A stretch of DNA of 5,264 nucleotides, taken from NCBI GenBank assembly GCA_030039865.1, contig JASHUS010000244.1:1-5264 (forward strand), given 5' to 3'. Numbering within the stretch: the first letter of the stretch is position 1; every line of letters starts with the position of its first letter. A program made the translations under genes and the position numbers. This DNA is from Thermoplasmata archaeon (GTDB lineage Archaea; Thermoplasmatota; Thermoplasmata; Lutacidiplasmatales; UBA184). Positions 1 through 5,264 of this stretch are shown one piece after another. The notes under the pieces were generated by a model, which worked only from the letters and a program-made list of their open reading frames with translations, did not search any database and had not been told where the DNA came from.

Positions 1-31
1 CGACCCCCGGTCATGCGGCCGACCCCAGTCC

Positions 32-46
32 CCGAATCCTTATATG
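32..46 (+). promoter_or_regulatory. Archaeal BRE/TATA promoter of the ABC importer operon
   Basis: An AT-rich island in GC-rich surroundings reads CTTATATG at 39-46 and is a good archaeal TATA box. The purine-containing CGAATC just upstream (33-38) could serve as the BRE. Archaeal transcription usually starts about 22-27 bp downstream of the TATA centre, which here falls at about 65-70, on or just before the ATG at 70. No Shine-Dalgarno sequence precedes that ATG, so the transcript is probably leaderless or nearly so. The TATA element is seen in the sequence; the start point is inferred. Confidence 0.65.
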
Positions 47-55
47 AAATAGTGT

Positions 56-70
56 TTGACTGAAGTCCAA
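56..70. promoter_or_regulatory. Short imperfect inverted repeat at the predicted start site (possible operator)
   Basis: TTGAC, a four-base spacer TGAA, then GTCCAA form an imperfect dyad; the core GACT-GA-AGTC is perfect. It covers the predicted transcription start and ends at the start codon, where a bound repressor would block initiation. The arms are only 4-5 bp, so chance is a real alternative. Confidence 0.2.
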
Positions 71-1113
71 TGTCATTGAACACCCCCTCTCCGGCCGCCG
101 CCCCCCCGAGCCGGCGGGGCGTCCCGATCGCGCTGGTCGTCGTGCTCGTGGTCGTCGTCGCCGGTGTCTCGGTCGCCGCGACCGCACTGTACATCGATCT
201 CAAGCCGGCGACGAGCTCCTCGGGGATGACGGTGACCGATGACCTCGGTCGGAGCGTTCGGGTGCCGATCGACCCCTCCCGCGTCGCCGTGCTGGGTCCC
301 AACGTCATGGATACGATGTTCCTGCTCGGGCTCTCCTCGCACGTGGTCGGGATCGACTGCTCCAACACCACCGACGGGGGACTCCAGGGCGACTACACGA
401 ACGGACAGATCGCGAACTGGAGCCTCTCCAGCATCCCGTGCGTCACCGCGTACCCCGCCCTGAGCACCGCCGACCTCCTGGCGGTGAACCCGCAGCTCGT
501 CATCGCCTCCTCGGTCATCTCGATCGCCCAGCTCGAGAGTTTTAGCGCGACGTACGGGATCCCCACGATCATCATCGACCCGTCCACCCTCGGCGGTGTG
601 GTGAACGACGTACAGCTGATCGCGTCGATCTTCGGAACGACGACGACGTCGACGGCCCTGATCGATAATCTGCAGCTCGACCTGACGGCCAGTCAGTCGT
701 TCCTGCTCAACCTCTCGAACAACGGCACTCCGCTCCGCTCGGTGCTGATGACCTTCTATCCCATCCCGGCGGGGGACCCCGACGCGGGCTACTACACGTT
801 CGGCCCGGGCTCGTTCGGGCAGTCCCTCATCGAGCTCGCGGGCGGTACGAACATCGCGGGGAACGCGATCACCTCGAGCCCCGAGCTGTCGGGGAGCCAA
901 GTGCTCGCCGACAATCCGGCGGAGGTCATCTACGGAGTCGGGTTCGGTGTCAACGAGGCGGCATACGCCGCCGGACCGGACTGGAGCCAGATCCCCGCGG
1001 TCCAGAACGGTAACGTGACGGGCGTGGACGTCACGATCATGACCGAGGTCGATCCGACGATGGTGCTCAGCCTTCCGACCTTCGAGGCGATCCTCTATCC
1101 GCCCGTAGCGTAG
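70..1113 (+). CDS. Membrane-anchored BtuF/FecB-type substrate-binding protein of an ABC importer
   Basis: This 347-residue protein should capture a metal chelate (corrinoid, heme or ferric siderophore) outside the cell and deliver it to the permease encoded next. Residues 1-17 are Pro/Ser-rich with Arg15-Arg16, followed by one Val-rich helix at about 18-41 with no lipobox cysteine, so it is probably an uncleaved anchor with the domain outside. The rest follows the class III binding-protein (PF01497-like) pattern: VTDDLGRSVRVP at 55-66, the lobe-1 strand NPQLVIAS at 140-147, the linking-helix region at about 175-215, SLIELAGGTNIAG at 252-264, and lobe-2 NPAEVIYG at 282-289. The outer domain is very acidic, with about 25 Asp/Glu against five Lys/Arg. 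It has two cysteines (97, 124) and five N-X-S/T sequons (99, 116, 214, 218, 315). The ATG at 70 is chosen for its promoter spacing. Family confidence is high; the substrate is not determined. Confidence 0.9.
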   Translation: MSLNTPSPAAAPPSRRGVPIALVVVLVVVVAGVSVAATALYIDLKPATSSSGMTVTDDLGRSVRVPIDPSRVAVLGPNVMDTMFLLGLSSHVVGIDCSNTTDGGLQGDYTNGQIANWSLSSIPCVTAYPALSTADLLAVNPQLVIASSVISIAQLESFSATYGIPTIIIDPSTLGGVVNDVQLIASIFGTTTTSTALIDNLQLDLTASQSFLLNLSNNGTPLRSVLMTFYPIPAGDPDAGYYTFGPGSFGQSLIELAGGTNIAGNAITSSPELSGSQVLADNPAEVIYGVGFGVNEAAYAAGPDWSQIPAVQNGNVTGVDVTIMTEVDPTMVLSLPTFEAILYPPVA

Positions 1114-1124
1114 GCCCAGCCGGC

Positions 1125-2249
1125 GTGCCGGCGACGGGAACGGCCTCGGTGAAGAGCGGGTCCGCGACACCCCGGAACCGCTGGCCTCGGACTCCCGTTG
1201 GCCGGACCCTGCTTTTCGCGGCCGGGTTGTTCGCTCTTACGCTCGTTTCGGCCCTCTTGGGCGACGTCTCGATCCCCGCGTCGATCGTCCTGGGGACGAT
1301 CGCGCACCACCTCACGGGCGGCGCGTTCCCCGCGGACCCGTGCGCCGGCACCTCGGTCTCGCGCACCGAGTGCGGCGTCTACCAGACGATCGTCTGGGCG
1401 AACTACATCCCGCAGGTGCTCCTCGGGGTGCTGGTCGGGGCCGCGCTCGGCATCTCGGGCGCGGCGCTCCAGGGAACGTTCCGCAATCCGCTCGCCGATC
1501 CCTACCTGCTCGGGCTCTCCTCGGGTGCCGCGTTCGGCGCGGCGCTCCTCTTCGTGTTCCGCATCGGGCTCCAGGAGGCCCAGCTCACGCTCCCGCTCTT
1601 CGCCTTCGCGGGCTCGCTCCTCAGCGGCGGGGTCGTCCTCCTCGCCGCGCGCAGCCCGCGGAGCTCCGTCACCACCCTCCTGCTCACCGGGGTCGCGATG
1701 AGCTCGTTCTTCTCGGCCCTGCTGATCCTCACCCTCCTCTACAATCCCAACGGCAACCTGCAGGTCAGCTTCTGGCTGCTCGGCGGCCTCGAGGGCGCGA
1801 CGTGGACCCAGGTGGGGATCGTCTTCGCCGGGGCCGTCATTCCGGGGGCGATCCTCGCGCTCTACGGGCGATCGCTCAACCTCCTCCAACTGGGCTCGGA
1901 CGTCGCGCAGAGCCTCGGGGTCGATGCCAGGAGGACGCGCGTTCGGATCATGCTGCTCGCCTCGATCGCGACCGCGTCGGCCGTCGCCTTCGCCGGGGTG
2001 ATCGGATTCGTCGGGCTCGTGGCCCCGCACGTCGTGCGTCGGGTGGCCGGATTCGACTACCGGGTCGTCCTCACGGGCGCGGCGATCGTCGGCGCGACGT
2101 TCGTGCTCGGAGCGCGGGACCTCGCGCTCGTCTTCTTCCCGGGGATCGAGGTGCCGGTGGGGGTGCCGATGGCCTTTGCCGGCGCCCTCTTCTTCCTCTA
2201 CCTGCTCTACCGGCGGCCCGCCGGCCCCGGCGAGGGGGGTGGCTGGTGA
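1125..2249 (+). CDS. FecCD-family ABC permease (BtuC/FecC type)
   Basis: This 374-residue polytopic protein would form the homodimeric membrane channel of the importer. Family hallmarks are clear: VGAALGISGAALQGTFRNP (104-122) continuing to DPYLLGLSSGAAFGA, the ATPase-coupling region around AQSLGVDARR (261-270), GVIGFVGLVAPHVVRR (291-306), and the terminal VPVGVPMAFAGALFFLYLL (343-361). Its length is somewhat above E. coli BtuC, partly because of the N-terminal tail and a long first outer loop (about 62-92) with Cys73 and Cys83. The WxxRLPR motif that precedes the second helix in BtuC reads WANYIPQ here (91-97), so both arginines are missing. It starts 11 bp after the binding-protein stop. 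The GTG at 1125 has no ribosome site; GTG 1149, in frame and 9 bp after GGGA, is a reasonable alternative that shortens only the cytoplasmic tail. The family is secure; the exact start and substrate are not. Confidence 0.92.
   Translation: MPATGTASVKSGSATPRNRWPRTPVGRTLLFAAGLFALTLVSALLGDVSIPASIVLGTIAHHLTGGAFPADPCAGTSVSRTECGVYQTIVWANYIPQVLLGVLVGAALGISGAALQGTFRNPLADPYLLGLSSGAAFGAALLFVFRIGLQEAQLTLPLFAFAGSLLSGGVVLLAARSPRSSVTTLLLTGVAMSSFFSALLILTLLYNPNGNLQVSFWLLGGLEGATWTQVGIVFAGAVIPGAILALYGRSLNLLQLGSDVAQSLGVDARRTRVRIMLLASIATASAVAFAGVIGFVGLVAPHVVRRVAGFDYRVVLTGAAIVGATFVLGARDLALVFFPGIEVPVGVPMAFAGALFFLYLLYRRPAGPGEGGGW
2232..2240 (+). promoter_or_regulatory. Shine-Dalgarno site fixing the ATPase GTG start
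   Basis: The purine run GAGGGGGGT lies 5 bp before GTG 2246, inside the end of the permease gene. It is the only strong ribosome site in the operon and supports that GTG over the much longer open frame upstream. Confidence 0.6.
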
Positions 2250-3556
2250 ACGCCCCGGCCCCGCTGCTCGACGTCGACCGCCTGAGCGTCGGGTACGGGG
2301 AGCGGCTCGCCGTGCGGGACGTCTCCCTGCGCGTCGGGTCCGGGGAGTTCGTCGCGCTGACCGGCCCGAACGGGGCCGGGAAGACGTCGCTGCTCCGGGC
2401 GGTCCTGGGGCTCGTCGCCCCCCGCGCGGGGGAGATCCGCGTGATGGGCGACCCGCTCCCGGAGCTGGACATCCGGGCGCGGGCGCGTCGCATGGCCTGG
2501 CTGCCGCAGGAAGAACGCCCGCAGGACAACGTGCGGGTGCTCGACTACGTGCTCTTCGGGCGGTTCGCCCACATCCCCCCGTTCTACTCGGAGAACGCCG
2601 AGGACTACGCGCGGGCCCGGGAGGCGCTCATGACCGTCGGACTGTGGGATCGGCGAGAGTCGGGGATCTGGGAGATCAGCGGCGGCGAGCGGCAGCGGGT
2701 GCTGCTCGCCCGCGCGCTCGCCCAGGACGCGCCCATCCTCCTCCTCGACGAACCGACGGCGCACCTCGACATCGCGTCGCAGCTCGAGCTGATCGGGCGG
2801 CTCGTCAGCCTGTGCCGGCAGCAGGGACGCGCGGTGGTCGCCGCCCTGCACGATCTCAACCTCGCGGCTCGGTACGCCGACCGCGTGGTCGTGCTGTCCC
2901 GGGGCCGGCTGGTCCATGACGGCCGACCCGCGGAGGTGCTCTCGGGGGCCCTCCTACGGGAGGTCTGGGAGGTCGACGCCGAGCTGCGCCGTGATCCCCG
3001 CTCCGGCCTGCCGTACCTCATCCCGGTCCTGCCCCGCCATGGCCTCGCCTCCACGCCGGGAGAGCGCCGACCGGGACCCCTGCACGTCGTGGGCGGGGGC
3101 GGCGCGGCCGCCGAGCTGCTCCGCGCGCTCGCCGGGGAGGGGTTCCGGCTGAGCGCGGGCGTACTCGCGCTCTTCGACACGGACAGCGAGACCGCCCAGG
3201 AGCTGCGGGTCCCGTGCGCGCTCGAGGTCCCGTTCGCCGCGATCGGCGCGGAGGCCCGGGCCGAGAACCGACGCCTACTGGAGGCGGCCACCGCGATCGT
3301 CGTCGCGCCGTTCGCCGTCGGGCCGTCCAACGTCACCAATCTCGAGGATCTGCTCCCCTACGCCCGCACCCGACCGACCTTCCTGGTCGGCGCCGACTCG
3401 TTCGCGGCCCGGGACTTCTGTCAGGGACGCGCTGTCGCGCTCGAGAAGGAGCTGCTCGCGCTCGGCGCGCTGCGCGTACGGGACTCCGCCGGGCTGCTCC
3501 AACGCCTCCCGGCCGCGCTCGGCGCCGCGGTCCCCGCGCCGAAGGCCGGCCCCTAG
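2246..3556 (+). CDS. ABC importer ATPase (BtuD/FepC type) with an extra C-terminal domain
   Basis: This 436-residue protein is the ATP-hydrolysing subunit on the cytoplasmic face of the importer. All motifs are intact: Walker A GPNGAGKTS (40-48), Q-loop Gln88, signature SGGERQ (145-150), Walker B ILLLDEP (164-170), D-loop TAHLD (171-175) and switch His202. The core ends near residue 262, the usual length of the family (about 250-270). After an Arg/Pro-rich linker, residues 277-436 form an added domain opening with a strand and glycine loop, LHVVGGGGAA (279-288), followed by alternating helices and strands, for example IVVAPFAVGPSNVTNLEDL (351-369). I recall similar extensions on archaeal and some anaerobe B12-type ATPases such as haloarchaeal BtuD; their role is not known to me. 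GTG 2246 overlaps the permease stop by 4 bp (GTGA) and has a strong ribosome site, so the two genes are translationally coupled. Frame-open sequence upstream is a shadow of the permease gene. Confidence 0.93.
   Translation: MNAPAPLLDVDRLSVGYGERLAVRDVSLRVGSGEFVALTGPNGAGKTSLLRAVLGLVAPRAGEIRVMGDPLPELDIRARARRMAWLPQEERPQDNVRVLDYVLFGRFAHIPPFYSENAEDYARAREALMTVGLWDRRESGIWEISGGERQRVLLARALAQDAPILLLDEPTAHLDIASQLELIGRLVSLCRQQGRAVVAALHDLNLAARYADRVVVLSRGRLVHDGRPAEVLSGALLREVWEVDAELRRDPRSGLPYLIPVLPRHGLASTPGERRPGPLHVVGGGGAAAELLRALAGEGFRLSAGVLALFDTDSETAQELRVPCALEVPFAAIGAEARAENRRLLEAATAIVVAPFAVGPSNVTNLEDLLPYARTRPTFLVGADSFAARDFCQGRAVALEKELLALGALRVRDSAGLLQRLPAALGAAVPAPKAGP
3553..3556. other. Overlapping convergent stop codons in a CTAG palindrome
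   Basis: The ATPase gene ends with TAG at 3554-3556 and the minus-strand regulator ends with TAG read from 3555 to 3553. The four-base palindrome CTAG therefore supplies both stops. No intergenic space is left for a terminator on either strand, so transcripts from the two sides must run into the opposing gene. Confidence 0.85.
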
Positions 3557-4380
3557 CGCGCCGACGGCCGCACGTGCTCGACGCGCAACGGCACCGGCTG
3601 GGGGGCGGCGAGCGTGGCCAGCACTCTCGGTAGGTCTTCGTCCCGCAGGACGAGGCAGACGTCGAGCCCGACGCCGACCGCCTCGGCGGCGGCCGCCGCC
3701 ACGCCGAAGCGGAGAACAGGACGGTCCGTGGCCCGGGAGGCGACGTGGAATGCTTCGAGGCCCGAAGCGGCGAGGATCGCGTGGGGGGCGCTCGCGAGGC
3801 GCCGGGCGAGCGCCCGGGCGGTCCGCGGGTCGGTGATCGTCTCGGTCGGGAGCGCGAGCAAGCGGAGCCGCCCGGGGCGGATCGGCACGATCCCTTCGAG
3901 CTGCTCGATCGTCGCGAGCGCGTCGCGCCGCGCGGCGACCGCCGCCCGGCCCCGGGACGGGCCGTCCGTTCCCGGCCGAGCCGTGAGGAGGCCCTGGCGC
4001 ATCTCGAGCACGACCGGCGCTCCCGCGGCGAGGTCCGCGCCCGCGATCGCCCGGGTGGAGCGGATGACGTGGAGCCGACGTCCCCGCACGTCGAGGTCGC
4101 TGCGGACCGAGTCGAAGACCGTGTGCAGCCAGGCGACCCCGGCGACCGTGGGGCGGTAGCGGCCCGCGCGGCGTTCGGCGAGGCCGCGCCGCTCGAGCTG
4201 GCGGAAGGAGTGGCTCACCGCCTGCACCGTCACCCCGAGGCGGGCGGCGATCGACTTGAGGTCCGTGGGTTCCTCGGTCAGGCACTCGTAGAGGAGCAGC
4301 AGGTCGCTGACCGTACCCGCCCGACGCAGCTGAGCGAGCCCGCCCCGAGGAAGGGGGGCGCGGATCCCTCGCGCCGGCAC
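3553..4380 (-). CDS. Winged-helix transcriptional regulator with C-terminal sensor-like domain
   Basis: This 275-residue protein begins with a winged helix-turn-helix: helices at about 24-47 and a recognition helix in LGVTVQAVSHSFRQLERRG (48-66), then a wing and the segment GRYRPTVAGVAWLHTVF (73-89). The pattern, followed by an all-alpha/beta domain starting at about 100 (HVIRSTRAIAGADLAAG, 104-120), resembles the archaeal predicted-regulator group I know as COG1497; that match is from memory. Residues 105-275 probably bind a ligand or mediate dimerisation; the ligand is unknown. The protein is arginine-rich with one lysine (42). GTG 4380 is the only ATG/GTG/TTG start between the uvrB stop, which is in the same frame, and the HTH. 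No ribosome site or clear TATA box lies in the 45-bp gap, so co-transcription with uvrB is likely. Whether it controls the convergent importer, uvrB or something distant cannot be read from the sequence. Confidence 0.8.
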   Translation of the reverse strand: MPARGIRAPLPRGGLAQLRRAGTVSDLLLLYECLTEEPTDLKSIAARLGVTVQAVSHSFRQLERRGLAERRAGRYRPTVAGVAWLHTVFDSVRSDLDVRGRRLHVIRSTRAIAGADLAAGAPVVLEMRQGLLTARPGTDGPSRGRAAVAARRDALATIEQLEGIVPIRPGRLRLLALPTETITDPRTARALARRLASAPHAILAASGLEAFHVASRATDRPVLRFGVAAAAAEAVGVGLDVCLVLRDEDLPRVLATLAAPQPVPLRVEHVRPSAR

Positions 4381-4425
4381 GGCCGTCGCACGTAGGCGGG
4401 CTACAAGAGTCCGCGGAAGGGGGTC

Positions 4426-5264
4426 TCAGGCGCGCGCGGTCGAGCGCCGGTTCGCGACCGTCGCCTCGGCCGAGCGCTTGACCTCCCGGATCCGGTCCCG
4501 GATCCGGGCCGCCTCCTCGAACTCGAGCCGCTCGGCCGCGAGGCGCATCTCTTCCTCGAGGTTGGCGAGAAGCAGCGGGAGCCGGTCCTTCCACTTCGGG
4601 CCCAGCCCCTCGACCGAGAGGTCGCCCGACGGCGCCTCCTCCCCGGGCGCGAGGAGGGAGCGGACCTCTTTACGCACCGACTCGGGGACGATCCCGTGGG
4701 AGGCGTTGTACTCGATCTGCGCGCCGCGGCGTCGCGCCATCTCGGCGATCGCCCGCTGCATCGAGCCGGTGAGCCGGTCGGCGTAGAGCACGACGCGGCC
4801 GGCGGAGTTCCGGCTCGCGCGGCCCGCCGTCTGGATGATCGACGTCTCGCTGCGCAGGTACCCTTCCTTGTCGGCGTCGAGGATCGCGACGAAGCTGACC
4901 TCGGGGAGGTCGAGGCCCTCGCGCAAGAGGTTGATCCCCACGAGCACGTCGAACCGGCCGAGGCGAAGGTCGCGCAGGATCTCCACGCGCTTCAGCGTCT
5001 CGACCTCGGAGTGGAGGTAGCGGACCTTGAACTGCAGGTTCGCGAGGTATGTCGCGAGCTCCTCGCTCGTCGCCTTCGTGAGCGTCGTCACGAGCGCGCG
5101 GTCGCCGCGCGCCACGTACTCCCGGAGCTCCCGGACGAGGTCCGCGATGTGACCGCCGAGGGGCCGGACCTCGATCGGCGGGTCGACGAGGCCGGTGGGC
5201 CGGATGATCTGTTCGACGATCCCCTTCGAGTACTTGCGTTCGAACGGACCCGGGGTCGCCGAGA
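4426..5264 (-). CDS. uvrB: UvrABC excinuclease subunit B, C-terminal part (5' end outside the window)
   Basis: UvrB is the damage-verifying helicase-like subunit of bacterial-type nucleotide excision repair; it takes DNA from UvrA and recruits UvrC. The visible 278 residues begin at SATPGPFE, equivalent to about residue 395 of the 673-residue E. coli protein, and run to the natural end. They include EQIIRPTGLVDP, VTTLTK (motif IV area, 5091-5074), LLREGLDLPEV (motif V area), DADKEGYLRSE, and motif VI QTAGRASRN (4833-4807) with both arginines kept. A normal UVR motif lies near the C terminus at about 4570-4470 (LEFEEAARIRDRIREVK), the UvrA/UvrC contact region. Lysine content is normal, unlike the neighbours. 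In archaea uvrABC is patchy and generally viewed as acquired from bacteria. The visible part is intact with no frameshift; the first codon is not in view. Confidence 0.97.
   Translation of the reverse strand, partial: SATPGPFERKYSKGIVEQIIRPTGLVDPPIEVRPLGGHIADLVRELREYVARGDRALVTTLTKATSEELATYLANLQFKVRYLHSEVETLKRVEILRDLRLGRFDVLVGINLLREGLDLPEVSFVAILDADKEGYLRSETSIIQTAGRASRNSAGRVVLYADRLTGSMQRAIAEMARRRGAQIEYNASHGIVPESVRKEVRSLLAPGEEAPSGDLSVEGLGPKWKDRLPLLLANLEEEMRLAAERLEFEEAARIRDRIREVKRSAEATVANRRSTARA

Noticed and set aside
1..26. Direct repeat CGACCCC at 1-7 and 20-26 with a small GGTC/GACC dyad between
   Set aside because: The units are 4-7 bp in GC-rich DNA and fit chance; the region upstream is not visible.
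1..69. Cobalamin riboswitch or other leader RNA before the importer
   Set aside because: The TATA box leaves no transcribed leader, and I see no B12-box-like sequence in the 69 bases available.
73..1170. 365-codon open frame antisense to the binding-protein gene
   Set aside because: Its product is a low-complexity run of Arg, Asp, Gly and Glu, typical of the reverse strand of a GC-rich gene, and it has no recognisable domain.
1095..2030. 311-codon antisense frame over the permease gene
   Set aside because: The composition is Glu/Arg/Asp/Gly-rich shadow sequence opposite a strongly supported FecCD permease.
1340..2245. N-terminal extension of the ATPase frame by about 300 codons
   Set aside because: It is an Arg/Ala/Pro-rich shadow of the permease; the family start and the ribosome site both point to GTG 2246.
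4392..4404. Small hairpin GTAG-GCGGG-CTAC in the gap before the regulator
   Set aside because: The stem is only 4 bp and there is no U-run; it is too weak to call a terminator or a regulatory RNA.
4485..4508. Tandem CCCGGATCCGG palindromes
   Set aside because: They encode the repeated Arg-Ile-Arg pattern of the normal UvrB UVR helix, so coding constraint explains them.
3275..4594. 439-codon antisense frame crossing the ATPase end, the regulator and the uvrB end
   Set aside because: It is Arg/Pro/Gly-rich with no domain pattern and overlaps three better-supported genes.
70..5264. Haloarchaeal origin
   Set aside because: The outer binding protein is acidic, but the cytoplasmic regulator and linkers are arginine-rich and not acidic as expected in a salt-in halophile.

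Overview
The window looks like part of a GC-rich archaeal chromosome. The first gene has a TATA/BRE-type promoter placed so that its transcript would be nearly leaderless. The substrate-binding protein is held by an N-terminal membrane helix rather than a bacterial lipobox. The minus-strand regulator resembles archaeal winged-helix proteins. Codon use is strongly GC3-biased and lysine is almost absent outside UvrB. A GC-rich Thermoplasmatota-like lineage fits best, but this is inference from style and not a marker-based assignment. A haloarchaeon is less likely because the cytoplasmic proteins are arginine-rich rather than acidic.

Positions 1-69 hold the promoter. Positions 70-3556 (+ strand) are a compact three-gene ABC importer operon of the BtuFCD/FecBCD class: a membrane-anchored binding protein, a FecCD permease, and an ATPase with an extra C-terminal domain. 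The gaps are 11 bp and then a 4-bp overlap. The substrate is a corrinoid, heme or ferric siderophore. The ATPase extension resembles archaeal vitamin B12 (BtuD-type) ATPases, which tilts the guess to corrinoids without proving it. Positions 3553-4380 (- strand) encode a winged-helix regulator whose stop codon overlaps that of the ATPase gene in one CTAG palindrome. Positions 4426-5264 (- strand) are the C-terminal part of uvrB, the nucleotide-excision-repair helicase subunit; its 5' end lies outside the window. The regulator begins 45 bp after uvrB and is probably co-transcribed with it.

The gene set is ordinary in kind. The most interesting points are three. The binding protein and permease both lack the paired Glu/Arg docking residues known from E. 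coli BtuF-BtuC. The ATPase carries a Rossmann-like C-terminal domain of unknown role. Both extracytoplasmic components carry cysteine pairs. I see no mobile element, CRISPR array, RNA gene or clear phage signal.
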